Shown: positions 16,070-24,794 of the stretch, one piece after another
Layout: each line of letters starts with the position of its first letter
How positions within the stretch are numbered: the stretch's first letter is position 1
Assembly: GCA_902578385.1 (NCBI GenBank)
Contig: CACHCR010000002.1
Span: 1-64,000 of the forward strand
Source: an uncultured Fidelibacterota bacterium
Lineage (GTDB): Bacteria; Fidelibacterota; Marinisomatia; Marinisomatales; Marinisomataceae
Direction: 5' to 3'
DNA: 64,000 nucleotides
Position numbers and translations under genes: made by a program
The notes under the pieces: model-generated
Database searches by the model: none
Told to the model about the DNA's origin: nothing
Seen by the model: only the letters and a program-made list of their open reading frames with translations

Positions 16070-16623
16070 ACAAATTAATAAAAAATTCTCTAAAAACTCA
16101 TTCAGAAGCTTTGCAACTTATAAATGAATCTGATATCATAGATGCAATTAATATTATTCTTAATGCTATAAATGAAGGTAAAACAATATTTTGGTGTGGC
16201 AACGGAGGCAGCGCATCTCAAGCAAATCATCTATCTGCAGAACTTATTGGAGGAATGTACCAAAAAAAAATTAAACCTTTTAAATCTATATGTTTAAATA
16301 CTGATACAGCATTTCTAACAGCTTGGTCTAATGATGATTCATTTGAAAATATATTCGTACGCCAATTAGAGGCTTTAAGTAAATCAGGAGATATTCTGAT
16401 TGGTTTATCAACAAGCGGTAATTCCCTTAATATTGTCAATGCAGCAAAGTTTTCTAATCTTAATAATTTAAAAGTGATTTCTTTAACAGGTAATAATGGT
16501 GGTAATTTAAAAAACCATTCTATTGTTAATATCAATATTGAATCTGATAGCACTCAACGCATACAAGAGATGCATATTTTAATAGGACATATTCTTTGTG
16601 ATATTATTGAGAAGAAATCATAA
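16066..16623 (+). CDS. gmhA: Sedoheptulose-7-phosphate isomerase
   Basis: The 185-residue SIS-domain protein converts sedoheptulose 7-phosphate to D-glycero-D-manno-heptose 7-phosphate. Motifs: CGNGGSASQANHLSAEL with the His/Glu metal ligands, STSGNSLNI for phosphate binding and STQRIQEMHILIGHILCD with the Gln and His ligands. It is the last gene of the plus-strand operon and overlaps hldE1 by four bases. Its 3' end overlaps the convergent Wzi-like gene by six bases. Genes for GmhB phosphatase, the heptose nucleotidyltransferase and the epimerase are not in the window. Confidence 0.92.
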   Translation: MNKLIKNSLKTHSEALQLINESDIIDAINIILNAINEGKTIFWCGNGGSASQANHLSAELIGGMYQKKIKPFKSICLNTDTAFLTAWSNDDSFENIFVRQLEALSKSGDILIGLSTSGNSLNIVNAAKFSNLNNLKVISLTGNNGGNLKNHSIVNINIESDSTQRIQEMHILIGHILCDIIEKKS

Positions 16624-17877
16624 GTTGAATGCAAATTTTATACCTAGATTATTACCCGTACTTTCTTCCCCTGTGACTATAATTCCAATTAGGTATTGAT
16701 TAAAAATTTTATCAATCGAAAGATAATATTTTATTGAATCAGATATATCAGTTTTTCTAGAAAGTAATAATTTTGAACTATATTTATTGGGTTGATCATT
16801 TTTTACACCCAAATGAAAAACTTTTGATGGGTTAACATCTAAATCAGCTTGTGCATTTCCTGCGTTAATAAAGGGATTACCAATTACATACCCTTTATAG
16901 CTCCAACCTTCTGAATATTGGCCGTGATTATAATAGTTTTCATCAACATAAGGTGGATTTATATCTTGATTTGTTGTGTTCAAATATTCAAATAAAATAT
17001 GAGTATTTTTAATAAAATTAGTTAATTCTATACCCCATAAACCATCTGACTTATTTTGAAATCTTAGTCCACTTGTATCTTCAAAAAAATGTTGATAGTA
17101 GAGTTTAATTTCCTTTTCATAAATTATTTTTTTGAAGTAAAAGTCCCAAATTCCTAAGTGATTGCCTAAGGCATTAGCATGTGGTTCTCCTTCTAGTAGG
17201 GGTCCGTCAGCACTTATAAAAATTTTAAAGAAGTTTTTAAAAGAATTAGGAAAGTTATAATCTTCTGTACTTCCTCCCCATATTGCTTCATGTACAAAAC
17301 CAATACCAATATCATTCTGATTCTTAGAATAATTCAAATAAATAAATTTTTCATGAAGAAATGGGGCAGTTTTATAAATTTGACTTTTCTCAAAAAAGGC
17401 ATGTGAAATTCCAAAATCAAAATAAATATATTTATTTCTTTTCAATTCATAAGAGCTTGTTATTCCTATTTTAGGCATAGGCTCTGCATTATTACTAATT
17501 AGCATTGATCCTGAGGTTATAAATTCATTAAGATAACTACTAAAATCTTTGTAATATTTTCCAGCTTTTAAATAAGTATTATTAAATAGTTTAGATTGAA
17601 TAAATGATTCACCAAGATAAATTTTATCTGCTAGAGAAAAAATATTTATATTGAGACTTAAATTATCATATTTAAAAATACCATCGTAATTAAAGTATAT
17701 TTTTGATCTTTTTTGGCCATAATTATTATACTGTGACCACCATTGATTAGATGTATCATAAGTTAATTGAAGATTATATTTATTACTTATATCCTGGGAA
17801 TATAGCTTAGAAGAAAGTATTATAAATAAAATAATATAGTACTTAAAAATACTATTTTCTTTGAATAGGTTTAACAT
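16618..17877 (-). CDS. Wzi-like capsule assembly outer-membrane beta-barrel
   Basis: The 419-residue protein has a signal peptide (hydrophobic residues 11-26, ending KLYSQ) followed by alternating amphipathic strands expected of a barrel. Segments such as FVHEAIWGG, LGNHLGIWDF and YYNHGQYSEGWSYKG match the capsule assembly Wzi family, which in enteric bacteria anchors capsular polysaccharide at the cell surface. The C-terminus is FAFNL rather than a canonical terminal Phe. The gene overlaps the end of the M1 peptidase gene by 26 bases. Its presence near export and glycan genes fits a capsule-like surface polymer. Confidence 0.75.
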   Translation of the reverse strand: MLNLFKENSIFKYYIILFIILSSKLYSQDISNKYNLQLTYDTSNQWWSQYNNYGQKRSKIYFNYDGIFKYDNLSLNINIFSLADKIYLGESFIQSKLFNNTYLKAGKYYKDFSSYLNEFITSGSMLISNNAEPMPKIGITSSYELKRNKYIYFDFGISHAFFEKSQIYKTAPFLHEKFIYLNYSKNQNDIGIGFVHEAIWGGSTEDYNFPNSFKNFFKIFISADGPLLEGEPHANALGNHLGIWDFYFKKIIYEKEIKLYYQHFFEDTSGLRFQNKSDGLWGIELTNFIKNTHILFEYLNTTNQDINPPYVDENYYNHGQYSEGWSYKGYVIGNPFINAGNAQADLDVNPSKVFHLGVKNDQPNKYSSKLLLSRKTDISDSIKYYLSIDKIFNQYLIGIIVTGEESTGNNLGIKFAFNL

Positions 17878-19504
17878 AGAATTTCCAATCCATTACCTCT
17901 ATTTGGGAATGTTTTGTAATCTCAAATGAACTATATTTTTTTGTTGGAGTAAATCTTTGTTCTTTACCATTAATTAAAAATCCTAAGGGCATGACAAAAT
18001 TATCATTAACATTATTCCATTTGAAATAAAAATCTGTATCAGTTTGATAATATTCTAGTTCTGGTTGGTTGGGGCTATAAAAATACTGTTCTGCAAAATA
18101 CCACATATCTTCTCCAGTTTTTTCTTCAACTTTATTAAAAAAGTCAATTGTATTTACAAAGCCTTTAGCATTTTCTTCCATAAATTCTTTTAATATCTCA
18201 AACCATATTTTATCATTATTTATTACACTTCTTAAAGTATGCATAACCCATGCTCCTTTCATATAGGTATCGCCGTGGAGTGCCCAATGATTTTCATTCT
18301 CATTACCAACAATAGGGATTTCATTTACAATACGATTTTTAATCGTATTCAAATAATGAACTCCTACTTCATAGCTTTTAAATTTATCTTCAAAAAAAAT
18401 AGATTCTGAATAAACCTGTAAGCCTTCATGAATCCAAATATGAGTTGGATCAGATGCAGTAACACTATTACCAAACCATTCATGCCCAGTTTCATGTATT
18501 ATTAAAGGATCAATAACTCCGTACATCGGCCAGCTTTTGCTTCTTACACCATTATACATACTAAATCCATTACCATATGTTACTGCGGATTGGTGTTCCA
18601 TTCCTAGATATGGAACTTCAATAAGCTTATATCCATCTTCATACCATTGATAATCACCAAAGTATTTTTCATAAAATCTTATTACTTCTTTTGATTGAGG
18701 GAAGAAGTTTGAAGCCAATTCTCTATTATAATCTAAAACATAATGGTTCATAAAATGTGTATCATTATCCTTCAAAAAAGTGTCTTGGACTGCTACATAA
18801 TTTCCAATTTGAACTGATATGTTATAATTATTTATGGGGTTATTAACAAACCATTCATATGTAGTCTTATTTCCTAAATTTTTGACGCTTATTAATTTTC
18901 CATTTCCAACTGCTACTAAGTTTGATGGAACTGTATAAACCATTCTTACACTATCTCCCTCTGCGGTAATATGATCTTTGTTAGGCCACCAAATTCTTGC
19001 ACCTTCACCTTCACATGAAACTGCAATCCAATCACGCCCATCTTTATCTTTAGACCATGTAAATCCTCCAGCCCAAGGCGGGTTATCAGCACTTTGAGGA
19101 ACTCCTTCATAAAAAACAGTAAATTCAAAAATACTATCCTTTTTTATTAATGATTTGAAATCAATCAATACAGCATTAAATTCTCTTGAAAAAGATAAAT
19201 TCTGATTTTTATAAGTTATTTTTTTGATATTCAAATTTTCTGCTAAGTCAATTTGTAATTTATTTAAATCTCTGACACTCTCAGCTTTGACTGTTACAAA
19301 ACCATTAAGTGATTTCTTTTCAATATCAAAATCAATATTTATATCGTAGAATGATACTCTATATGACGAACGATTTTCATTTAAATTACCTATTAAGAAA
19401 TTATTTTGAGTTAATTCTGGTAGATTATATTGATTTCCATGAGGTCTATTTTCTTGGCAAGACAACAAAGTGCATATTAGTATACTAAAGATTATTTTTT
19501 TCAT
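17852..19504 (-). CDS. M1-family metallopeptidase lipoprotein
   Basis: The 550-residue protein begins at the ATG at 19504, preceded by AAGGAC; the frame is open further upstream but a lipoprotein signal starts here (MKKIIFSILICTLLSCQ, Cys16). The M1 N-terminal beta domain is followed by LGMEHQSAV (equivalent of GAMEN) and the zinc site HETGHEWFGN with the downstream Glu in IWIHEGLQVY. It should be an exported aminopeptidase of the Bacteroidetes-type M1 group. It overlaps the small membrane protein gene upstream by 20 bases and the Wzi-like gene downstream. Confidence 0.88.
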   Translation of the reverse strand: MKKIIFSILICTLLSCQENRPHGNQYNLPELTQNNFLIGNLNENRSSYRVSFYDINIDFDIEKKSLNGFVTVKAESVRDLNKLQIDLAENLNIKKITYKNQNLSFSREFNAVLIDFKSLIKKDSIFEFTVFYEGVPQSADNPPWAGGFTWSKDKDGRDWIAVSCEGEGARIWWPNKDHITAEGDSVRMVYTVPSNLVAVGNGKLISVKNLGNKTTYEWFVNNPINNYNISVQIGNYVAVQDTFLKDNDTHFMNHYVLDYNRELASNFFPQSKEVIRFYEKYFGDYQWYEDGYKLIEVPYLGMEHQSAVTYGNGFSMYNGVRSKSWPMYGVIDPLIIHETGHEWFGNSVTASDPTHIWIHEGLQVYSESIFFEDKFKSYEVGVHYLNTIKNRIVNEIPIVGNENENHWALHGDTYMKGAWVMHTLRSVINNDKIWFEILKEFMEENAKGFVNTIDFFNKVEEKTGEDMWYFAEQYFYSPNQPELEYYQTDTDFYFKWNNVNDNFVMPLGFLINGKEQRFTPTKKYSSFEITKHSQIEVMDWKFYVKPIQRK

Positions 19505-19685
19505 AATAAGTCCTTGTTTTAAATACATTATTAGCAAATATGATATAGTATAAAATAATACAGAAAAGAAACCATAATACAATAGCGAATGCTTCTTTAA
19601 TTAGAAATAGAATGTAAACGATAGCTAGATAAATAAGCCATTTTATCCATGTCGGCTGAGACCATAATTTAAATAACGATTTCAT
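19485..19685 (-). CDS. Small membrane protein, function unknown
   Basis: The 66-residue protein has two hydrophobic segments (about residues 14-31 and 33-50) and a basic C-terminal tail (KTRTYYEKNN). I do not recognise the family. Evidence that it is real: the ATG overlaps the stop of the sulfotransferase gene (TAATG), and its end overlaps the start of the M1 peptidase by 20 bases, so it fills the only space between two co-directional genes. It may be translated mainly to couple the two neighbours. Confidence 0.55.
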   Translation of the reverse strand: MKSLFKLWSQPTWIKWLIYLAIVYILFLIKEAFAIVLWFLFCIILYYIIFANNVFKTRTYYEKNNL

Positions 19686-20395
19686 TATTTAACTTCTTTT
19701 AAGTAACTATAATATTTCATTGATTCATTATAAATAGAATCATATTTATTCTCAATGTTAATATCTTTTTTTTCATATTTATGGAATCCAGTAGTTTTAA
19801 TAACGTTATCGTACCAAATTTTCCACCAAATACCATAATTAATATGACCACCTTTTTCCCATTTAAGCATTTTTTTATCAAATTTAATATTAATTTTTCT
19901 ACACCAACCTGAAAGTGATTTCTCGGGATTCATTAATAGTTCTTTTGAATCAATTACCAAGTATGGTTTATTAATTTTTTCAAGAAAATTTACAATTTCA
20001 TATTGTTGTGGATAGCCCAGTTCTTCTACAGAATTCAATTCATTTTTTTTCGTAAAAGAACTAATTACTTCCTTAGGGTGTCTTAATAAAATACAATTTT
20101 CGATATTAGAAATCCAATCTATACTGCTTAAATCAAGAATATGATGTGCCATATGTTTTTGATACCATATTTTTTTATTTTTAGGTATTTCTCCTGTGAG
20201 ATATTTCACAATTTCGTTATAGTTTGAAGAATACTTATTTATTATTTCTTTATGCATTGGATGTTTTATTTTTGTTTCTTTAAGGTAGTGTGCATAAAAA
20301 GGTTCATCAGTAACAAATGTATCTGTTCTTGAAGACCATGACCTCATTAATGCTGTAGATATATTTCTAGGACCTGACCAGCAACCTACAATCAT
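19685..20395 (-). CDS. Sulfotransferase-family protein
   Basis: The 236-residue cytoplasmic protein starts with VGCWSGPRNISTALMRSWSS, a 5'-phosphosulfate-binding loop, and carries the 3'-phosphate-binding segment ILLRHPKEVISSFTKK about 100 residues later. This is the P-loop sulfotransferase fold that uses PAPS. The acceptor is unknown. It overlaps the class IV aminotransferase gene by four bases (ATGA), a pairing that suggests a shared small-molecule pathway. An APS-kinase-like gene at 28430 could in principle supply PAPS, but that protein is atypical. Confidence 0.72.
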   Translation of the reverse strand: MIVGCWSGPRNISTALMRSWSSRTDTFVTDEPFYAHYLKETKIKHPMHKEIINKYSSNYNEIVKYLTGEIPKNKKIWYQKHMAHHILDLSSIDWISNIENCILLRHPKEVISSFTKKNELNSVEELGYPQQYEIVNFLEKINKPYLVIDSKELLMNPEKSLSGWCRKINIKFDKKMLKWEKGGHINYGIWWKIWYDNVIKTTGFHKYEKKDINIENKYDSIYNESMKYYSYLKEVK

Positions 20396-21303
20396 AATCC
20401 GTTTATATTTTCCTGAATATGATGGTTGTAAAAATCTCTAATATGATTTGTTAATGAATTAGAATTAATTGATGATAAGTTTCTGTTTTCAAGTGAAGAT
20501 ACTGGAATTATTCCAGCGAATGTACCAGTTACAAATGCTTCATCACAATCTTTAATTTCATCAAAGGTAAAATCTTTCTGATAACAATTAATACCATTTT
20601 TTTCACAAAGATAGATGGCTTTACTTCTAGTTATTCCGTTAAGACAATATTCACCTCTTGAAGTCCAAACGGAATTATTTTTAATAAAAAATAGGTTTGT
20701 AGAATTACACGTACTAATATTCCCATAAGGGTCATTCATAATTCCTTCGTCATAATTTAATTCATTTGCTTCAATGCTGGCTAAAATACAATTTAATTTG
20801 CTTAAAGTATTGTAACGTGTACTCAAAATATTATGAGGTGGCCGAACTATTGAAACTCTTCCTATACTAATTCCATTTTTATATGTATTGGGATCTGTCT
20901 CTTTATATTCAGGGATGATAACTAAAGTTATGGGCCCAATATTTGCATTTGGATTTTGATATGGGGTTATTTTTTCTCCTCTTGAAATGATAAGTCTAAT
21001 ATGTACACCATCTGTCATATTATTTTTTAATAATACTTTCGATATTTGATTAATAATTTGTGTTTTTGAAAAAGGTATATCCAAAGATATGCCCTTTGCA
21101 CTTTGAAACAGCCTATCAAGATGGTCATCAATGAATACTAACTGATTATTATGAAGTCGAATCCCTTCCCAAACTCCATCACCTAAAAGAAAGCCACTGT
21201 CAAATACGGATACTTTAGCTTTATTTCTATGAAATAGTTTTCCATCAATGTTGATAAATATATCAGCATTTTTATCATTTTTTATATATGAATGGCTACT
21301 CAT
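20392..21303 (-). CDS. Class IV PLP aminotransferase (branched-chain/D-amino-acid type)
   Basis: The 303-residue protein has the fold-type IV pattern: VSVFDSGFLLGDGVWEGIR, FIDDHLDRLFQSAKG, the Lys in TLSKLNCI that should bind PLP, EGIMNDPYGNISTCNSTN and LNGITRSKAI for phosphate binding. The family includes branched-chain aminotransferase, D-amino-acid aminotransferase and aminodeoxychorismate lyase; the motifs do not decide between them. The only usable ATG (21303) lies three bases past the 3' end of the tRNA, and no Shine-Dalgarno is possible outside the tRNA body. A second in-frame ATG (21315) falls inside the tRNA acceptor stem and is unlikely. Confidence 0.8.
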   Translation of the reverse strand: MSSHSYIKNDKNADIFINIDGKLFHRNKAKVSVFDSGFLLGDGVWEGIRLHNNQLVFIDDHLDRLFQSAKGISLDIPFSKTQIINQISKVLLKNNMTDGVHIRLIISRGEKITPYQNPNANIGPITLVIIPEYKETDPNTYKNGISIGRVSIVRPPHNILSTRYNTLSKLNCILASIEANELNYDEGIMNDPYGNISTCNSTNLFFIKNNSVWTSRGEYCLNGITRSKAIYLCEKNGINCYQKDFTFDEIKDCDEAFVTGTFAGIIPVSSLENRNLSSINSNSLTNHIRDFYNHHIQENINGL

Positions 21304-21306
21304 TTG

Positions 21307-21380
21307 TGGGCCCACAGGGACTTGAACCCCGAACCTGCGGATTATGAGTCCGTTGCTCTAACCAATTGAGCTATGGGCCC
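21307..21380 (-). tRNA. tRNA with CAT anticodon, probably tRNA-Ile2 (lysidine type)
   Basis: The 74-base minus-strand sequence folds as a cloverleaf: acceptor stem GGGCCCA/TGGGCCC with discriminator A, D stem GCTC/GAGC, anticodon loop CTCATAA on a CGGA/TCCG stem (with an A-C mismatch at 27-43), and T arm CGGGG-TTCAAGT-CCCTG. CCA is not encoded. C4-G69 and C5-G68 in the acceptor stem are determinants for TilS, which favours tRNA-Ile(CAU) over elongator tRNA-Met; Met cannot be excluded by eye. Confidence 0.93.
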
Positions 21381-21388
21381 TTCATACT

Positions 21389-21416
21389 GTTATAAAATAA
21401 CAATTAATATAATCAA
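21389..21416 (-). promoter_or_regulatory. Candidate sigma70-like promoter of the tRNA operon
   Basis: On the minus strand TTGATT (21416-21411), a 16-base spacer and TATAAC (21394-21389) precede the tRNA 5' end by eight bases. Transcription would begin just at or before the mature tRNA and could continue into the aminotransferase operon. In such AT-rich DNA a chance match is quite possible. Confidence 0.35.
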
Positions 21417-21479
21417 AATTGTTAATTTAATAATAAAATAATGCTACATTATTGAACTATATGTAAGCTTAAAACTACA

Positions 21480-22541
21480 ATGAAAAAGAAAAAAATTAAT
21501 ATTTTAATTACGGGATGTGGCGCTCCAGGTATTTCAGGTACTATTTATTCATTAAAAGAAGCAAATCAATTGTATGAAATCTTTACAATTGGTACGGACA
21601 CAAACCCCTTAGCAGTAGGCAAGCATTTTTGTGATCATTTTGAAGTTATTCCATCATTTTCAGATACTAAGAAATATTTAGATAGTTTGATTTCTATTTC
21701 AAGTAGGTATAAAATTAATGTTATTTTACCTCAAAATACACTTGAGCTAAGTATCCTATCCGATAATAAGCATCTATTTGAGGAGATAAATACCAAAGTA
21801 TTAATATCTAATAAAGAGGGAATTAATCTGTCAAATAATAAATATAATTTGATGCAAGTTGCAGAAAAAATTGGTATTCCATATCCATCTTATGTAGAAG
21901 TTGATAATATTATGGACTTAGAAAAAACTTTAAAGTCTTTTGGTTGGCCTAAAAAAAAAGTTGTTATCAAACCTCCATTATCTAACGGGTCAAGAGGTGT
22001 AAGAATTATAGATGAAGATATAGATCTAAAAGATAAATTTTTTTCAGAAAAGCCAGGTATTTTAAGTACAAATTTTGAGATAATAAAATTAACTCTTGGA
22101 ACTTCTTTTGATAAATTATTGGTAATGGAATATTTATCTGGGCAAGAATATTCTGTAGATATATTGAATGTAAAAGATAAAAAAATAGTTATTCCAAGAT
22201 CTCGAGGATTAATTAAAAGTGGAATTACTTTCTCTGGTAAAATTGAAAATAATGCATTGATTGAAAAATATAGTATTGCATTGGCTGAAGCTTTAAACCT
22301 AAGCTACTGCTTTGGCTTCCAATTTATATTAAAAGATGATATTCCTTATATTATTGAATGCAATCCAAGAGTTCAAGGGTCTATGGTTATATCAACCCTT
22401 GGAGGAGCAAATATTATCTTAAATAGTATATTAAATTTATTGAATGAAGAAATGTTACCCATGAAGTTAAGGTATGATACAATATTTACAAGATATTGGG
22501 GTGGAATAGCAGAAAATGGAGATGGTAAAAAAGTTATATGA
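21480..22541 (+). CDS. ATP-grasp enzyme (carbamoyl-phosphate-synthase-like fold)
   Basis: The 353-residue protein has an N-terminal Rossmann-like part (ILITGCGAPGISGT), then ATP-grasp elements: NKYNLMQVAEKIGIPYP, VVIKPPLSNGSRGVRII (nucleotide-binding loop), MEYLSGQEYSVDI and the metal-binding FQFILKDDIPYIIECNPRVQGS. ATP-grasp enzymes join a carboxylate to an amine or thiol through an acyl phosphate. The ligands here are unknown. The stop overlaps the start of the HAD-like gene (ATGA), so they are probably one functional pair, in a glycan biosynthesis neighbourhood. Confidence 0.8.
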   Translation: MKKKKINILITGCGAPGISGTIYSLKEANQLYEIFTIGTDTNPLAVGKHFCDHFEVIPSFSDTKKYLDSLISISSRYKINVILPQNTLELSILSDNKHLFEEINTKVLISNKEGINLSNNKYNLMQVAEKIGIPYPSYVEVDNIMDLEKTLKSFGWPKKKVVIKPPLSNGSRGVRIIDEDIDLKDKFFSEKPGILSTNFEIIKLTLGTSFDKLLVMEYLSGQEYSVDILNVKDKKIVIPRSRGLIKSGITFSGKIENNALIEKYSIALAEALNLSYCFGFQFILKDDIPYIIECNPRVQGSMVISTLGGANIILNSILNLLNEEMLPMKLRYDTIFTRYWGGIAENGDGKKVI

Positions 22542-22852
22542 TATACGGAATTGATATAGATGGAACTATATGTACAACTGATTGCGATTATTCGAATGCT
22601 CGGCCGTACAAAGAGATAATAAAAAAAATTAATTCATTATTCGATGAAGGACATACAATAATTTTTTATACATCTAGAGGATACAAGTCAGGTACTGACT
22701 GGTATGATTTTACAAAAAAACAGATAGATAATTGGGGCGTTAAATATCATGAATTAAAAATGGGTAAACCACAATTTGATATTTTTATTGATGACAAGGC
22801 TATATCCAATATTGAGTGGTACAGAAAAAACAATTTAAATATTGAAAAATAG
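22538..22852 (+). CDS. Small HAD-like phosphatase (capsular biosynthesis type)
   Basis: This 104-residue protein begins with YGIDIDGTICTTD, the HAD motif I (DxDGT) with both catalytic Asp residues. Motif II-like IIFYTSRG and the FDIFIDDKA motif with the terminal Asp pair complete the catalytic set. There is no cap domain. Similar small HAD proteins occur in capsule and lipooligosaccharide loci. It is coupled to the ATP-grasp gene upstream and converges with the deacetylase-like gene at four bases distance. Its substrate is unknown. Confidence 0.75.
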   Translation: MIYGIDIDGTICTTDCDYSNARPYKEIIKKINSLFDEGHTIIFYTSRGYKSGTDWYDFTKKQIDNWGVKYHELKMGKPQFDIFIDDKAISNIEWYRKNNLNIEK

Positions 22853-22856
22853 TAAA

Positions 22857-23546
22857 TTAATTAAAAGTTTTTATTGTACTCTTAATATGTTTTATAAAAT
22901 TATCTGACTTATTTTTCAATACTTCTTCAATCGTTTTTTGAACAGTTTTTTTACTATTCATCCACCAAACTGGATGAATACATAATTGAATGTTTTTGGA
23001 TTCTTGAAATGCTTTTGATTTTAGCGGCGATCCATAACGAAAAGAACCTCCAGAATCAGCAAAATAAACAATTTTTTTTAATAATTTATTTTCATAGGTA
23101 TTTTGTATTGAAAAGTAATTTTCTGGATTACTTAAAAAAGCTTTAGTTGGCTGATGAATACTAATAATATTAATATTTTCATCAAAAACATCCTCAAATA
23201 TTTTTTTTTCCTTAATAAAGCTTTTTCTAGGATTCTTATAAATACTTAAATCAAAATGTAAAGATATATTGTGACCTAATTCTCTGATTTTTTTTACTTT
23301 TTTGATATTTTCATCAGCTAAAAGATTATAAGATAAATTAGATAATAAAAAAAAGTAGGTTGCTTTGACATTAGAATTGTTTTCCAAAATAGCCATTTTA
23401 AGAGCTAAGTCAATTGAAACATCAACATCATGTCTAAGAATAACTTGTTTATCATTTTTAAGATCGAGTTCATCATAGCTAATAAATAGGTAATTTTTAT
23501 CTAGAAAAGCATTAACGAATTTTTCATAATCTCCAAGTAATGTCAT
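22857..23546 (-). CDS. Polysaccharide-deacetylase-like protein (NodB fold)
   Basis: The 229-residue protein has QVILRHDVDVSIDLALKMA near residue 35, which looks like the HD pair of the NodB metal site, ATYFFLLSN, and LGHNISLHFDLS with the second conserved His. This pattern is seen in divergent polysaccharide deacetylases found in O-antigen loci. It has no signal peptide, so a cytoplasmic sugar-nucleotide or lipid-linked substrate is plausible. It forms a minus-strand pair with the glycosyltransferase gene. Confidence 0.65.
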   Translation of the reverse strand: MTLLGDYEKFVNAFLDKNYLFISYDELDLKNDKQVILRHDVDVSIDLALKMAILENNSNVKATYFFLLSNLSYNLLADENIKKVKKIRELGHNISLHFDLSIYKNPRKSFIKEKKIFEDVFDENINIISIHQPTKAFLSNPENYFSIQNTYENKLLKKIVYFADSGGSFRYGSPLKSKAFQESKNIQLCIHPVWWMNSKKTVQKTIEEVLKNKSDNFIKHIKSTIKTFN

Positions 23547-23601
23547 AATTAAATAATAAGAAACTTTACGCGCCTATTAAAGATATTTCATTTAAAAAAA
23601 T

Positions 23602-24768
23602 TTAATTTATGAGATTGGTCATATATTTCTTTATTTTAATTTCTTGTTTTTCCCAATTAAAATCTTTTGCAATTTTTCGACAATTTTCTTGCATTTTCTC
23701 ATAATCAAAGCTCAAAATTTTTTTTACCGATAATTCAAAATCTTTTTGATTATTAGATGATATTATTTCATAACCAATTTTGTTTTTTCTTATAAAGTCA
23801 GCTTCATATTTCATTCCGCCGCTTAGAATGGGAATTTCTGACATTATACTCTCAAAAAGTTTATTTGGTAAAGCACTTTCATAACTTAGAGAGTATTTAT
23901 TTTTTGTTCTTAGGGTTGTCACTGTAAAGTCTCCTGAAGATACTATATTTATTACTTCTTTGTAAGGCACTGCTGGATGGAAAAAAATATTTTTACATCT
24001 TTCCTCATATTTTCTAATCAATCCTTCAAGAGGTCCTGATCCTAAAAAAATTATGCAAATATTCAAATCTGTGTTTTTAAATAGTTCTAAGTATTTTTGA
24101 ATCCCTCTATCTGGTAATAAAGCTCCTATATAAATGAATTTTTTCACATTAGCTTTAATATTAAATTTATTTAGTAAATAATTTGATCTTTTGCTAGCTC
24201 GATAATGAGGGACATTATTAATTACGATTGGGGAGATTGAATATTTTTTCTTGTACCAATCTCCGATTATATCATTAACAACAACTACTTTATCAACGAA
24301 TCTTATAAGAAAATGCTCAAAAATTTTGGTAACATATTTTTCAAAAGTTCCCGATCCCTGCCTCTCGGTTTCTAGTTCATGAGTATCATAAACAATCTTA
24401 CTTTTTCTATTTAAAATTTTAAAAAAAACAGATGGTGGCAATGATGCCAAATTATGAGCGTTAATTATCTCTGGCTTGTTATTACTTAAAAATTTATATG
24501 ATAGTATCCAAAATTTAAAAATTAATAATATTTTTCCAACCAATCGTCTACTAGACCATTTTTGAGAATCTATAGGCAGTCTTACAATAGTAATATTTTT
24601 GTCAACTTTTTCAAATTCATTTGATAAGCTATTTTTTTTAATCCCCAAATGATAAATATGATCAAAATATTCTAATTGATTTATGGAGCCGGTAATTTTT
24701 TCTATCCTAGCTTCATTTTGCATATCAGATGGATAGATATGTACATTAATTTTTTTCTTCAATTTCAT
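23602..24768 (-). CDS. Glycosyltransferase, GT4-like (GT-B fold)
   Basis: The 388-residue protein is a retaining GT-B glycosyltransferase by its C-terminal half: FIYIGALLPDRGIQKYL, IIFLGSGPLEG, and ESALPNKLFESIMSEIPIL, which holds the paired acidic residues of the EX7E motif. The N-terminal half carries NAHNLASLPPS and VYDTHELETER. It should transfer a sugar to a growing lipid-linked oligosaccharide at the inner membrane. I chose the ATG at 24768; the TTG at 24804 lacks support. It is divergent from the acetyltransferase gene. Confidence 0.8.
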   Translation of the reverse strand: MKLKKKINVHIYPSDMQNEARIEKITGSINQLEYFDHIYHLGIKKNSLSNEFEKVDKNITIVRLPIDSQKWSSRRLVGKILLIFKFWILSYKFLSNNKPEIINAHNLASLPPSVFFKILNRKSKIVYDTHELETERQGSGTFEKYVTKIFEHFLIRFVDKVVVVNDIIGDWYKKKYSISPIVINNVPHYRASKRSNYLLNKFNIKANVKKFIYIGALLPDRGIQKYLELFKNTDLNICIIFLGSGPLEGLIRKYEERCKNIFFHPAVPYKEVINIVSSGDFTVTTLRTKNKYSLSYESALPNKLFESIMSEIPILSGGMKYEADFIRKNKIGYEIISSNNQKDFELSVKKILSFDYEKMQENCRKIAKDFNWEKQEIKIKKYMTNLIN

Positions 24769-24794
24769 ATAAAATAATTTGTTGCTTAAGAATG

